Shown piece after piece: positions 34,827 to 43,374 of a stretch of DNA of 64,000 bases. Below the pieces are notes generated by a model. That model was not told the DNA's origin and did no database searches. It saw only the letters and a list, made by a program, of their open reading frames with translations. Position 1 is the stretch's first letter. Each line of letters opens with the position of its first letter. Made by a program: the position numbers and the translations under genes. The stretch covers positions 535,290-599,289 of the forward strand of contig NZ_SGIU01000001.1 of the NCBI RefSeq assembly GCF_004296335.1, in the 5' to 3' direction. The DNA comes from Flagellimonas allohymeniacidonis. Lineage in GTDB: Bacteria; Bacteroidota; Bacteroidia; Flavobacteriales; Flavobacteriaceae.

Positions 34827-37604
34827 TTAAATTTTCTCTTTAAGATATTTCGCAGTGAAGGAGTCCTTGTTTTGAACCAATTCTTCGGGAGTGCCCTCGG
34901 CAACCAAGTGCCCTCCGTTTTCACCACCTTCCGGACCGAGGTCGATAAGGTAGTCTGCACATTTGATCAATTCGATGTTATGCTCAATCACAATAACCGA
35001 ATGTCCTTTGGCAATGAGTTCATCAAACGACTTGAGAAGTTTTTTAATATCGTGAAAATGAAGTCCCGTTGTGGGCTCATCAAAAATAAAGAGCGCCTTT
35101 TCTTTAGTATCCCCTTTTACTAGGAAGGAGGCCAATTTTATTCGTTGTGCCTCACCCCCGGATAGAGTAGAGGAAGACTGCCCCAAAGTGACATAGCCCA
35201 AACCAACATCCTGCAAGGGTTGCAGTTTGGATACAATTTTCTTTTGAGTATGGGTTTTGAAATGAGCTATGGCATCATCAATGGTCATATTTAATATGTC
35301 ATCTATGTTCTTGCCTTCAAATTGAACTTCAAGAATGTCCTTTTTAAAACGTTTCCCTCCGCAGACATCACATTCCAAATGTACATCGGCCATAAACTGC
35401 ATCTCCACGGTGATTTCACCTTCACCTTTGCATTTCTCACAACGGCCTCCATCCACATTAAAAGAAAAATGCTTGGCTTGATACCCTCGGATCTTACTCA
35501 ACTTTTGGGAAGCGAAGAGACTTCGAATGTCATCATATGCTTTAATGTAGGTAACAGGGTTTGACCTTGAGGAACGCCCGATGGGATTCTGGTCCACAAA
35601 CTCCACATGTTTTATATGGTTGTATTTCCCATCTACTTTGGTAAACTGACCCGCTTTTTCACCATAGCCACCTACTTCTTTTAATATGGTGGGGTATAGA
35701 ATTCGCTTGACCAAAGTACTCTTGCCACTTCCCGAAACCCCTGTGACCACCGTTAGCATATTCAATGGGAAGGTCACATCGATATTTTTCAAGTTATTTT
35801 CTCGGGCACCTTTTATTTGTATATAATTTTTGGAGTTTCTCCGTTCTGAAGGAACCTCAATGGCTTGATTACCATTCAAATAATCGGCTGTCAAGGAATT
35901 GGCCAATAAAATGTGCTCAAAACTTCCCGTAGCTACCACTTGTCCGCCCAAAGTTCCAGCCTCGGGGCCAATATCAATGATTTCATCGGCAGCTTTCATA
36001 ATATCCTCATCATGTTCCACCACAATGACCGTATTTCCCAAATCGCGAAGTGATTTTAAAACTTCTATCAAATTTTCGGTATCCTTGGGGTGTAATCCGA
36101 TACTGGGTTCATCCAAAATGTACATAGAGCCGACCAAACTACTTCCCAAGGAAGTGGCCAGATTGATACGTTGACTTTCCCCACCGGATAGGGTATTGGA
36201 TTTTCTGTTGAGGGTAAGGTAACTTAAACCCACCTTGCTCAAGAAATCCAACCGAGTAGTGATTTCCTTCAATAACCGATTGGCAATTTTGCTATCATGG
36301 GCAGAAAGTTCCAAGTCTTCGAAAAAAGGAACAAGCTTTTTTATGGGCAGCTCGATTAAATCGGAAATCGACTTTCCATGGACCTTTACGTAGTCCGTTT
36401 CTTTGCGTAAACGTTTCCCTTTGCAAACAGAGCATTTGGTCTTACCACGATATCGGGACAGCATCACTCGATTTTGGATTTTATAGCTCTTTTCCTCCAG
36501 TAGCTCAAAAAACTTATGGATTCCTATAAAGTGGTCATTCCCATCCCAAACCAATTGTTTTTGTTCTTCCGAAAGTTCGAACCAAGGTTTGTGGATTGGA
36601 AAATCGAATTTATACGCAGAATTGACCAATTGGTCCCGGTACCAGCTCATACTTTCCCCCCGCCAGGGAAAAACCGCACTTTCATATATAGATAATGAGG
36701 TGTCTGGTACAACCAGATCTTCATCTATACCTATAATGTCACCATATCCCTCACAACGCGGACAGGCACCGTAGGGATTGTTGAAACTGAAAAGATGAAC
36801 ATTGGGTTCTAAAAACTTCATCCCATCCAGCTCAAATTGATTACTAAATTCTTTGATAGAACTATCCGCTAGGTTTTCAATGGCACACCTTCCCTTTCCT
36901 TCAAAAAAGGCATTGTCAACAGCGTTCCCCAAACGGTTGTAAAAATCCTCGTCGTCTTTAACTACAATACGATCCACCACCAAATCGAATTCCCTGCCGA
37001 TATCCGCGGGTGCCTGGTCTATACGCAAAACCTTTCCTTTATATTTTAGTCTGGCGTATCCCTGCTTCGAAAAAAGCTGAAGTGATTTTATAGAGTCCCT
37101 GTCTTCCTTTATCGTAATGGGGGCCAATAACAATAGCTTTGTGCCCTCCTCCAAAGGTTTTATATAATTAATGACATCGGTTACCGTATGTTTTTTTACC
37201 TCCTTGCCTGAAACGGGGGAGATGGTCTTTCCAATTCGCGCATACAAAAGTTTCAGATAGTCGTATGCTTCCGTGGTTGTGCCCACTGTAGACCGGGGGT
37301 TGGTAGAATTTACTTTTTGCTCAATGGCAATGGCAGGCGCTATACCTTTTATATAGTCAACTTTCGGCTTGTCCAACTTTCCCAAAAACTGTCGGGCATA
37401 CGAGGATAGGCTTTCCACGTAGCGGCGTTGCCCTTCCGCATAAAGTGTATCAAAGGCTAATGTTGATTTCCCAGACCCCGATAATCCTGTGATTACCACT
37501 AATTTATTTCTTGGGATAACAACATCGATATTTTTAAGGTTGTGCAGTTTTGCACCTTTGATGATAATATTCTGTTTTGAATCGACGTTTTGCAGAGAGG
37601 CCAT
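34827..37604 (-). CDS. uvrA: UvrABC system protein A
   Basis: A 925-residue protein with two ABC modules: Walker A GLSGSGKST (40-48) and GVSGSGKST (about 625), signatures LSGGESQRINLA and LSGGEAQRIKLA, and Walker B-type LDEPSIGLHP and FDEPTTGLHF. Zinc-finger cysteines appear in ACPRCEGYG, TKCSVCKGKR, GRCEKCKGEG and ECDVCGGKR. UvrA finds bulky DNA lesions and loads UvrB in nucleotide excision repair. Length is a little below E. coli UvrA (940). Flavobacteria often carry more than one UvrA; whether this is the main one cannot be told here. Confidence 0.95.
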   Translation of the reverse strand: MASLQNVDSKQNIIIKGAKLHNLKNIDVVIPRNKLVVITGLSGSGKSTLAFDTLYAEGQRRYVESLSSYARQFLGKLDKPKVDYIKGIAPAIAIEQKVNSTNPRSTVGTTTEAYDYLKLLYARIGKTISPVSGKEVKKHTVTDVINYIKPLEEGTKLLLLAPITIKEDRDSIKSLQLFSKQGYARLKYKGKVLRIDQAPADIGREFDLVVDRIVVKDDEDFYNRLGNAVDNAFFEGKGRCAIENLADSSIKEFSNQFELDGMKFLEPNVHLFSFNNPYGACPRCEGYGDIIGIDEDLVVPDTSLSIYESAVFPWRGESMSWYRDQLVNSAYKFDFPIHKPWFELSEEQKQLVWDGNDHFIGIHKFFELLEEKSYKIQNRVMLSRYRGKTKCSVCKGKRLRKETDYVKVHGKSISDLIELPIKKLVPFFEDLELSAHDSKIANRLLKEITTRLDFLSKVGLSYLTLNRKSNTLSGGESQRINLATSLGSSLVGSMYILDEPSIGLHPKDTENLIEVLKSLRDLGNTVIVVEHDEDIMKAADEIIDIGPEAGTLGGQVVATGSFEHILLANSLTADYLNGNQAIEVPSERRNSKNYIQIKGARENNLKNIDVTFPLNMLTVVTGVSGSGKSTLVKRILYPTILKEVGGYGEKAGQFTKVDGKYNHIKHVEFVDQNPIGRSSRSNPVTYIKAYDDIRSLFASQKLSKIRGYQAKHFSFNVDGGRCEKCKGEGEITVEMQFMADVHLECDVCGGKRFKKDILEVQFEGKNIDDILNMTIDDAIAHFKTHTQKKIVSKLQPLQDVGLGYVTLGQSSSTLSGGEAQRIKLASFLVKGDTKEKALFIFDEPTTGLHFHDIKKLLKSFDELIAKGHSVIVIEHNIELIKCADYLIDLGPEGGENGGHLVAEGTPEELVQNKDSFTAKYLKEKI

Positions 37605-37722
37605 TTGTTAAAATTAGGGGGGTAAAGATACAATACACCGCACTTAATACGTATATTGTTTCAGTTAACATCTAAAAATGCCCAAATCACAACATAGTTT
37701 TTTCACGGGTATTTGATTTTTC

Positions 37723-37730
37723 TATCTTTG
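37723..37730 (+). promoter_or_regulatory. -7 box of the sigma factor gene
   Basis: TATCTTTG is an exact TAnnTTTG match; the ATG of the sigma gene lies 122 bases downstream, leaving an unusually long leader of about 115 bases. Confidence 0.5.
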
Positions 37731-37767
37731 AGTTGTAATTAAAAACCTGATAGGCCTATACAGCAAT

Positions 37768-37849
37768 AATTACTTTTTTTAAAATTAACTAATTAACACC
37801 GCCACCTTTCTGGTAAAGGAGGCCCCTAATTTTAACCAAAAAAGTAATT
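37768..37849 (+). promoter_or_regulatory. Structured 5' leader of the sigma factor gene
   Basis: Within the leader AATTACTTTTTT (37768-37779) and AAAAAAGTAATT (37838-37849) form a perfect 12-base-pair inverted repeat whose right arm ends three bases before the ATG. Inside it is a compact hairpin: GCC-A-CCTTT (37801-37809), loop CTGGT, AAAGG-A-GGC (37815-37823). Folding would bury the translation start, so a thermosensor-like or ligand- or protein-controlled switch is conceivable. The structure is seen; the regulation is inferred. Confidence 0.5.
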
Positions 37850-37852
37850 TGT

Positions 37853-38434
37853 ATGGAACTACAGATTGACGACTCGATATTAGTAAAGAACTACATTGCC
37901 GGAGACGAAAAGGCTCTTGAAGTACTGATCAACAGGTACAACCAAAGAATTTCCAGTTTTATTTATTCTAAAGTTTTGGACAGGGATGTCGCTGAAGACA
38001 TCTTCCAAGACACCTTTATTAAGGTTATTAAAACCCTAAAGAGAGGTTCTTATAGTGAAGAGGGTAAGTTTTTACCCTGGGTGATGCGAATTGCGCATAA
38101 CCTTATCATCGACCATTTCCGTAAGAATAAAAGAATGCCCAAGTTTGAAGGCAGCGATGATTTCAACATTTTCTCTGTTATCAAGGATGATAAGTTGAAT
38201 GCAGAAAAGCAAATCATCAAAGATCAGATTGATCGCGACATTACCTCACTTATTGAGGAGTTGCCCGAAGATCAAAAGGAGGTGCTGGTGATGCGTATCT
38301 ATAAAGACATGAGTTTTAAGGAGATATCCGAAAATACTGGGGTAAGCATCAATACTGCCTTGGGAAGAATGCGGTATGCCCTTATCAACTTGAGAAAGAT
38401 AGTAGACCGCCATAATATCGTTTTAACGAATTAA
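37853..38434 (+). CDS. Sigma-70 family RNA polymerase sigma factor
   Basis: A 193-residue factor with region 2 (LINRYNQRISSFIYSKVL, EDIFQDTFIKVIKTL, LPWVMRIAHNLIIDHFRK) and region 4 helix-turn-helix (MSFKEISENTGVSINTALGRMRYAL); regions 1 and 3 are missing, as in ECF-type factors. No anti-sigma gene with a membrane domain is adjacent; the only downstream companion is a 47-aa gene 72 bases on. The long structured leader suggests control of translation. The regulon is unknown. Confidence 0.9.
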   Translation: MELQIDDSILVKNYIAGDEKALEVLINRYNQRISSFIYSKVLDRDVAEDIFQDTFIKVIKTLKRGSYSEEGKFLPWVMRIAHNLIIDHFRKNKRMPKFEGSDDFNIFSVIKDDKLNAEKQIIKDQIDRDITSLIEELPEDQKEVLVMRIYKDMSFKEISENTGVSINTALGRMRYALINLRKIVDRHNIVLTN

Positions 38435-38506
38435 TCTGCATTCTGTCGAACACCGCAATATTTCGATTTCAGCTGCGTTATCTAATTGTAACATTAATGC
38501 TGAAAT

Positions 38507-38650
38507 ATGGAAAATATTTACTCTGAAGAACAAAAAACCACTAAGTCAGTAAAAGCCCGAAAGGAGACTATCGATTTTTTACTGAGCTATTCGAAGTCAA
38601 TCCGAGTAGTTGGCAACAAAAAAAGGAAGTTCGAAGTTGTTCTCAACTAA
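38507..38650 (+). CDS. 47-aa conserved small protein downstream of the sigma factor
   Basis: A small open frame beginning MENIYSEEQKTTKSVKAR and ending in TAA at 38650, followed at once by a strong terminator. It contains an amphipathic helix (ETIDFLLSYSKS) and a basic C-terminus. I recall a similar short hypothetical protein behind this type of sigma gene in other Flavobacteriaceae, which supports it being real. No membrane segment; a role as sigma modulator is only a guess. Confidence 0.6.
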   Translation: MENIYSEEQKTTKSVKARKETIDFLLSYSKSIRVVGNKKRKFEVVLN

Positions 38651-38666
38651 GAACTTAAAAAACAGC

Positions 38667-38699
38667 AAAAAAGAACCGCAATTAGCGGTTCTTTTTGTT
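38667..38699. terminator. Bidirectional intrinsic terminator
   Basis: AAAGAACCGC (38670-38679) pairs with GCGGTTCTTT (38685-38694) around AATTA; A and T runs flank both sides. The stop codon of nth (38682-38684) sits in the loop, so one hairpin serves both converging units. Confidence 0.88.
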
Positions 38700-39344
38700 T
38701 TTATGATATTCGTTCAAGACTGTTTTTCGCCCGATGGTCTTTGTAATAACATCTTTTTCCAAGTCCCAACCGCGGGCAGGCGAGTATTCCCGACCATACC
38801 AAATGATTTGTAGGTGCAATTTGTTCCATACTTCCTTTGGAAACAATCGTTTTGCATCCCTTTCAGTTTGAACTACATTTTTACCACTGCTGAACCCCCA
38901 ACGATAGATGAGTCGGTGGATATGGGTATCTACCGGAAACGCAGGTATTCCGAAGGCTTGGGATACGACTACGCTTGCGGTTTTATGCCCAACGGCGGGG
39001 AGTTCCTCCAAAAGTTCAATGCTTTCCGGCACTTTTCCGTCGTATTTGTCAATTAAAATCTGCGATAGACCATAGATTCCTTTCGACTTCATGGGCGATA
39101 ACCCAACTGGTCTTATAATTTCCCGAATTTCATCCACAGTAAGCTTTACCATATCAAAGGGATTGTCCGCCTTGGCAAACAATAATGGAGTGATTTGATT
39201 TACCCGAACGTCCGTACTTTGCGCAGATAGCAAGACTGCAATCAACAGGGTATAGGGGTCTTTGTGGTCCAATGGGACAGGAATGGTAGGATAAAGTTCA
39301 TCCAATGTTTCCAATACATAATTTACTTTATCCTTTTTCGTCAT
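38682..39344 (-). CDS. nth: Endonuclease III-type DNA glycosylase lacking the Fe-S cluster
   Basis: A 220-residue HhH-GPD base-excision enzyme. The helix-hairpin-helix LPAVGHKTAS carries the catalytic lysine K121, and FPVDTHIHR the catalytic aspartate D139, so glycosylase/lyase chemistry on oxidised pyrimidines should be intact. In E. coli Nth the C-terminus holds a CX6CX2CX5C [4Fe-4S] site; here the equivalent segment (about 186-206, REYSPARGWDLEKD) has no cysteine, and the whole protein contains none. The C-terminal tail is lysine-rich. The gene has its own promoter box at 39362-39369. Confidence 0.92.
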   Translation of the reverse strand: MTKKDKVNYVLETLDELYPTIPVPLDHKDPYTLLIAVLLSAQSTDVRVNQITPLLFAKADNPFDMVKLTVDEIREIIRPVGLSPMKSKGIYGLSQILIDKYDGKVPESIELLEELPAVGHKTASVVVSQAFGIPAFPVDTHIHRLIYRWGFSSGKNVVQTERDAKRLFPKEVWNKLHLQIIWYGREYSPARGWDLEKDVITKTIGRKTVLNEYHKNKKNR

Positions 39345-39361
39345 TTTTGTTTAATTTTATG

Positions 39362-39369
39362 CAAAATTA
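39362..39369 (-). promoter_or_regulatory. nth: -7 box for nth
   Basis: TAATTTTG on the minus strand, exact TAnnTTTG, 17 bases before the nth ATG, in the divergent nth/bcp region. Confidence 0.5.
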
Positions 39370-39397
39370 GTTAAACAATTATAATATTTAGACAACC

Positions 39398-39850
39398 ATG
39401 AACACGCTAAAAGTAGGGGATAAAGTACCTGAATTTTCATCAAAGGACCAAGATGGAAACACAATCAATCTCAGCGATTATATAGGAAAAAAACTTGTGC
39501 TTTTTTTCTATCCCAGAGCCAATACTCCTGGTTGTACCGCTGAGGCCTGCAATCTAAGAGACAATTATGAATTACTGAAAGAGCAAGGCTTTGAGCTTTT
39601 GGGTGTTAGCGAAGATTCCCAGAAAAAACAAGCCAACTTTAGAAACAAATTTGAATTTCAGTTTCCGCTACTGGCCGACGAGGACCATACCGTTATTGAA
39701 ACTTTTGGCGTATGGGGTCCAAAAAAGTTTATGGGCAGGGAGTATGACGGCTTGCATAGAACCACTTTCGTTATTGATGAGGAAGGTGTAATCGAAAAGG
39801 TCATAGAAAAAGTCAAGACCAAAGACCATGCAGCACAATTGCTAAACTAA
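39398..39850 (+). CDS. bcp: Thioredoxin-dependent thiol peroxidase (Bcp/PrxQ)
   Basis: A 150-residue peroxiredoxin of the Bcp/PrxQ class. The peroxidatic Cys is C46 in PRANTPGCTAEAC and the resolving Cys C51 lies five residues on, the classic atypical 2-Cys pattern. It reduces hydroperoxides with thioredoxin in the cytoplasm. It is a single-gene unit closed by a terminator, divergent from nth, so two stress-defence genes share an upstream region. Confidence 0.95.
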   Translation: MNTLKVGDKVPEFSSKDQDGNTINLSDYIGKKLVLFFYPRANTPGCTAEACNLRDNYELLKEQGFELLGVSEDSQKKQANFRNKFEFQFPLLADEDHTVIETFGVWGPKKFMGREYDGLHRTTFVIDEEGVIEKVIEKVKTKDHAAQLLN

Positions 39851-39856
39851 AAACTG

Positions 39857-39884
39857 AAAAAGCACCTTAAGAGGTGCTTTTTTA
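39857..39884. terminator. Bidirectional intrinsic terminator
   Basis: AAGCACCT (39860-39867) pairs with AGGTGCTT (39872-39879) around TAAG, with A and T runs on both sides. It separates bcp from the convergent gene ending at 39891. Confidence 0.88.
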
Positions 39885-39890
39885 TTGATT

Positions 39891-41354
39891 TTAGGGTTGA
39901 GCTTCTTCTTTTTCGGGTATTTCTTTCCTAGTGAAAAGCTGTTTTTCCTTAATTATTTCGGCAATACCCTCGGGTAGCATTTCTTCCCATCCCTCTTCGC
40001 CATCGGTGATTTTTTTCAAAACCTCTCTAGAGAAGATGTCCATTACCTCTGGGTCATAATCAATAATGTCCATCACCTTCCCATTATACTTGAAGAACTT
40101 GTAGAGCTCCTTCATTCGAGGATGGACCTTTACATTGTTGCTGGTCATGATCTGTCCGGTGTCCTTATCTTTCATGGGGTACAAATACACTTTCAAATCT
40201 TTAAAGAAGAGTTTTCCGAAGGCCTCTAGAATGCCACCACTTAAATGGCGGTAATATTTTTCATCAAAAACATCCACCAAATTATTGATACCCATGGTGA
40301 GACCAATTCGGTTCTTGGTGTAGTTATTGAAGTATTCAACGAGTTTGTAATATTCCTGGAATTTTGAAATCAATACTGTATGACCCAAGGAACTCAATAA
40401 CTCCGCACGGTCCAAAAAGTCCTGCTCATCAATTTCCCCGGATGCTTTTAAGTTGGATAAGGTAATCTCAAAAACCACAATGGTATTTTCATATTCCACG
40501 GTCTGCTCACGAATGAAAATATCGTAGGATTTCTGGAACATGTCCATATTAACTTTGGTAACCGGCCTAAAACTACCCCGTAATGCCAGAATATTCTTTT
40601 TATAAAGGATGGAAGCCGGTAACAAGTTGTTTCCATCAGGACCGAACATCACCGCATCGGTCATGTCGTTACGAATAAGCTGAAGGCTAATCAATCGATT
40701 GTCAACATCCTTGAAATTTGGACCTAAAAAGTTGATCATGTCAATTTCTACGGTATCCTTATCAATATGATCGTAGAGGTATTTCAACAGTTTTTTAGGT
40801 CTATCGTGTTTAAAGAAAGCCCCGTAAATAAGATTTACACCCAGTATTCCCAAGGTTTCCTGTTGTAATCGTGCTTCGTTTTGCTTAAAGCGGATGTGCA
40901 AAATAATCTCATCGTATTCCTTCTGCTTGGGATCCAACTGAAATCGAATTCCTACCCATCCATGACCTTTATAGCGTTTTGAAAAGTCGATAGTAGCCAC
41001 GGTATTGGCATAGGTAAAGTAAAGATAGTTTGGATTGTTTTCCCTAGAGATACGCTCCTCCACCAATCGCATTTCGTGGGCCAACATCTTCTTAAGCCTT
41101 GATTGTGTCACATATCTGCCATCTTCCTCAATCCCATAAATAGCATCACTAAAGGCCTTATCATAGGCACTCATGGCCTTTGCTATGGTTCCTGATGCTC
41201 CGCCCGCTCTAAAAAAGTGCCTTGCAGTTTCTTGGCCGGCCCCAATTTCAGCAAAGGTTCCGTAAATATTCTGATTGAGATTGATTCGAAGAGTTTTTGC
41301 CTTTATCGAGGGGATATTCTCAAAAGCGTGTTCATCGCCGGCAACAGTAGACAT
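39891..41354 (-). CDS. Large conserved cytoplasmic protein of unknown function
   Basis: A 487-residue protein without signal peptide or membrane segments. Recognisable stretches are NQNIYGTFAEIGAGQETARHF near the N-terminus, KKLLKYLYDHIDKDTVEIDMINF, and a C-terminal half with GQIMTSNNVKVHPRMKELYKF. It ends in an acidic tail (EKEEAQP). I recognise no catalytic motif and assign no function. The frame could be extended to a TTG at 41396, but an exact promoter box (41376-41383) lies in between, so ATG 41354 is the start. It is divergent from an MBL-fold gene. Confidence 0.7.
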   Translation of the reverse strand: MSTVAGDEHAFENIPSIKAKTLRINLNQNIYGTFAEIGAGQETARHFFRAGGASGTIAKAMSAYDKAFSDAIYGIEEDGRYVTQSRLKKMLAHEMRLVEERISRENNPNYLYFTYANTVATIDFSKRYKGHGWVGIRFQLDPKQKEYDEIILHIRFKQNEARLQQETLGILGVNLIYGAFFKHDRPKKLLKYLYDHIDKDTVEIDMINFLGPNFKDVDNRLISLQLIRNDMTDAVMFGPDGNNLLPASILYKKNILALRGSFRPVTKVNMDMFQKSYDIFIREQTVEYENTIVVFEITLSNLKASGEIDEQDFLDRAELLSSLGHTVLISKFQEYYKLVEYFNNYTKNRIGLTMGINNLVDVFDEKYYRHLSGGILEAFGKLFFKDLKVYLYPMKDKDTGQIMTSNNVKVHPRMKELYKFFKYNGKVMDIIDYDPEVMDIFSREVLKKITDGEEGWEEMLPEGIAEIIKEKQLFTRKEIPEKEEAQP

Positions 41355-41375
41355 GTGGATATGGTTTAGTTCTAA

Positions 41376-41383
41376 CAAAGTTA
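41376..41383 (-). promoter_or_regulatory. -7 box for the unknown 487-aa protein gene
   Basis: TAACTTTG on the minus strand, exact TAnnTTTG, 21 bases before ATG 41354; it decides against the upstream TTG start. Confidence 0.5.
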
Positions 41384-41417
41384 CACTCTTCCCCAAATCT
41401 ATTAAATAAATAAGTCA

Positions 41418-41425
41418 TAATTTTG
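41418..41425 (+). promoter_or_regulatory. -7 box for the MBL hydrolase gene
   Basis: TAATTTTG, exact TAnnTTTG. ATG codons follow at 41432 and 41441; the second leaves a leader of about ten bases. Confidence 0.45.
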
Positions 41426-41440
41426 ATTTTAATGGATGAT

Positions 41441-42217
41441 ATGCTGACCATTACTTTCTTAGGGACGGGAACTTCACAAGGCATACCCGTAATCGGAAGC
41501 GATCACCCAGTTTGCTTAAGTCAAGATCCTAGGGATAAAAGACTTAGGGTTTCTGTGATGCTTTCATGGAATGATTTTAACTATGTAATCGACTGTGGGC
41601 CTGATTTTAGGCAGCAGATGCTGACGCATAATGTTAGAAAACTTGATGGTATTTTATTCACTCACGAACATGCCGATCATACCGCTGGAATCGACGATAT
41701 ACGGCCATTTTTCTTTCGACAGGGGGACATACCTATCTATGCCCACAAGCGGGTTATTTCTGAGTTAAATAGGCGGTTTGACTACATTTTCGCCAATGAA
41801 AACCGGTATCCTGGAGCCCCCGCAGTACAGGTCAATGAAATTAAAAAGGATGAACCCTTCTCCATCGGAGATTTACGGGCCATACCCATTGAAGCTTTCC
41901 ACAATCGCTTGCAAGTGTTCGGATTTCGTATAGAGGGGTTTTCCTATCTCACGGATGTAAAGCGATTGGACGAAGATCAATTGCAAAAGCTAAAAGGTTC
42001 CAAAGTTTTGGTGGTGAACGCCCTTCGAGAAAAACCTCACCATTCCCATTTTAATTTGGAAGAAGCTTTGGAGTTTGCAGAGGAGGTAGGCGCAGAGGCT
42101 ACCTATTTTACGCATATTAGCCATTATATGGGATTTCATGCGGATGTTGAAAAAAAACTCCCAAAAAATGTATTCTTGGCTTACGATAATCTAAAATTGA
42201 ACGTTGAACTTGTATGA
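41441..42217 (+). CDS. MBL-fold metallo-hydrolase (PhnP-like)
   Basis: About 258 residues. LTITFLGTGTSQGIP at the N-terminus and the metal motif FTHEHADHTAGIDD (canonical THxHxDH) are the PhnP/RNase Z-like branch; later ligands are in the YVIDCGPDF strand, IPIEAFHN and HISHYMG. PhnP-type enzymes are cyclic phosphodiesterases, but substrate here is unknown. I prefer ATG 41441 because it gives the usual family N-terminus; ATG 41432 is also in frame. Its stop overlaps the next start by four bases (ATGA), so translation is coupled to the small membrane protein. Confidence 0.85.
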   Translation: MLTITFLGTGTSQGIPVIGSDHPVCLSQDPRDKRLRVSVMLSWNDFNYVIDCGPDFRQQMLTHNVRKLDGILFTHEHADHTAGIDDIRPFFFRQGDIPIYAHKRVISELNRRFDYIFANENRYPGAPAVQVNEIKKDEPFSIGDLRAIPIEAFHNRLQVFGFRIEGFSYLTDVKRLDEDQLQKLKGSKVLVVNALREKPHHSHFNLEEALEFAEEVGAEATYFTHISHYMGFHADVEKKLPKNVFLAYDNLKLNVELV

Positions 42218-42708
42218 AGAACAAGATATTTCTGTACTTATTTGTATTCGCGGCACTTATTGCCCTTTTTCAATTTGTGAGCACCGGTAATTTGCAGAAA
42301 GAGCTGAACGGTGACATCGAAACGTTGCAAAGTGAGGTTGAAACTCTCAAAGATTCCATTCAGAAGGCCCAGTTGAAAATTCTGGATATCCAATATTTTT
42401 CATTGGAGAACAATGATGATGCCTTGGCTTATTATGAGCATTTGAACCTTGAAAATCCATCAAGATATATTGAGGACAAGTTGTTGGAGACCAATGAAAG
42501 GAGAGGGGACAACCCTTTGATTCCATATGAAGGAATGAACGGGGATTTCAAAATCAATAAGATCAAAGTGATCAACCATCGATGGATTTTGGCTGATTTT
42601 TCAGACGGGAAATTCTGGGGGGATTTGGTGATCAGATATGATTTGAAAGACGACTTGAGCGTTGATTTCACCTTAGTCGACCACCTACTTTACACCAGGA
42701 ATAACTAA
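42214..42708 (+). CDS. Membrane-anchored coiled-coil hypothetical protein
   Basis: A 164-residue protein with an N-terminal membrane helix (about 5-23), a coiled coil (about 28-58, QKELNGDIETLQSEVETLKDS) and an alpha/beta C-terminal domain with INHRWILADFSDGKFWGD and a final beta strand pair. Topology suggests the domain is periplasmic. It is translationally coupled to the MBL hydrolase, and its last four bases overlap the convergent esterase stop. No family function known to me. Confidence 0.65.
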   Translation: MKNKIFLYLFVFAALIALFQFVSTGNLQKELNGDIETLQSEVETLKDSIQKAQLKILDIQYFSLENNDDALAYYEHLNLENPSRYIEDKLLETNERRGDNPLIPYEGMNGDFKINKIKVINHRWILADFSDGKFWGDLVIRYDLKDDLSVDFTLVDHLLYTRNN

Positions 42709-43364
42709 GGTTGTGATTCCAACCACTTTAGAAAAGAATAGAAGTTTTGGGGAGAAACCCCGTGACCTATGGGAAATTCCTCAAATTTGAACGAAATGTT
42801 CAATTTATTGAAAATGTCTGGAGCCTTTTGGGCCCATTCAATAGGGATAACCTGATCTACCTGACCATGTGAGGCATAAACCTTGAGATGGGAATGGTCT
42901 TTGCTTTCATGATTTTCCAATAGTATACTTTCATTAATATAGCCACTTAGGGCAATTACATTTTTAATCCGGTCAGGATAGGAAAGGGCAACAGCGTAAC
43001 TCAGCACGGTACCTTGGCTGAAGCCCAAAAGCGTAATGTTTTGGTCATCAAGATGATATGCCGCAATGGCCTCATCAATAAAATTCAAGATTTTATCCCG
43101 AGCTTCTTTGGCCTGGTCATTGTCGCTCCATTTTCCATATTCTGCATCAAAATTTATAGCATACCAGGCGTAACCAAAAGGGTCAAGATTGAATGGGGCA
43201 CGAACCGAGATCACAGTATATTCTTCAGGCAATTCCGAAGCGAATGAAAATAAGTCCTCCTCGTTGCTACCGTACCCATGAAACATGAACAATCCAGGAG
43301 TTTTTTCGGTTTTGAGCGATGAGTGTCTTATCAAATAGGTCAATGATAATGGGGTGGGGGACAT
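42705..43364 (-). CDS. Alpha/beta hydrolase, phospholipase/carboxylesterase type
   Basis: A 219-residue cytoplasmic hydrolase of the carboxylesterase YpfH/lysophospholipase group. Seen are FMFHGYGSNEEDLF (oxyanion HG), the nucleophile elbow GFSQG, a catalytic Asp in HGQVDQVIP, and the His in PIGHGVSPQ. It should cleave short acyl esters. It overlaps the end of the convergent gene by four bases and starts 10 bases after the stop of the small membrane protein gene upstream, so it belongs to the 46.9-42.7 kb minus-strand unit. Confidence 0.88.
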   Translation of the reverse strand: MSPTPLSLTYLIRHSSLKTEKTPGLFMFHGYGSNEEDLFSFASELPEEYTVISVRAPFNLDPFGYAWYAINFDAEYGKWSDNDQAKEARDKILNFIDEAIAAYHLDDQNITLLGFSQGTVLSYAVALSYPDRIKNVIALSGYINESILLENHESKDHSHLKVYASHGQVDQVIPIEWAQKAPDIFNKLNISFKFEEFPIGHGVSPQNFYSFLKWLESQP

Positions 43365-43374
43365 CGATAGATTT

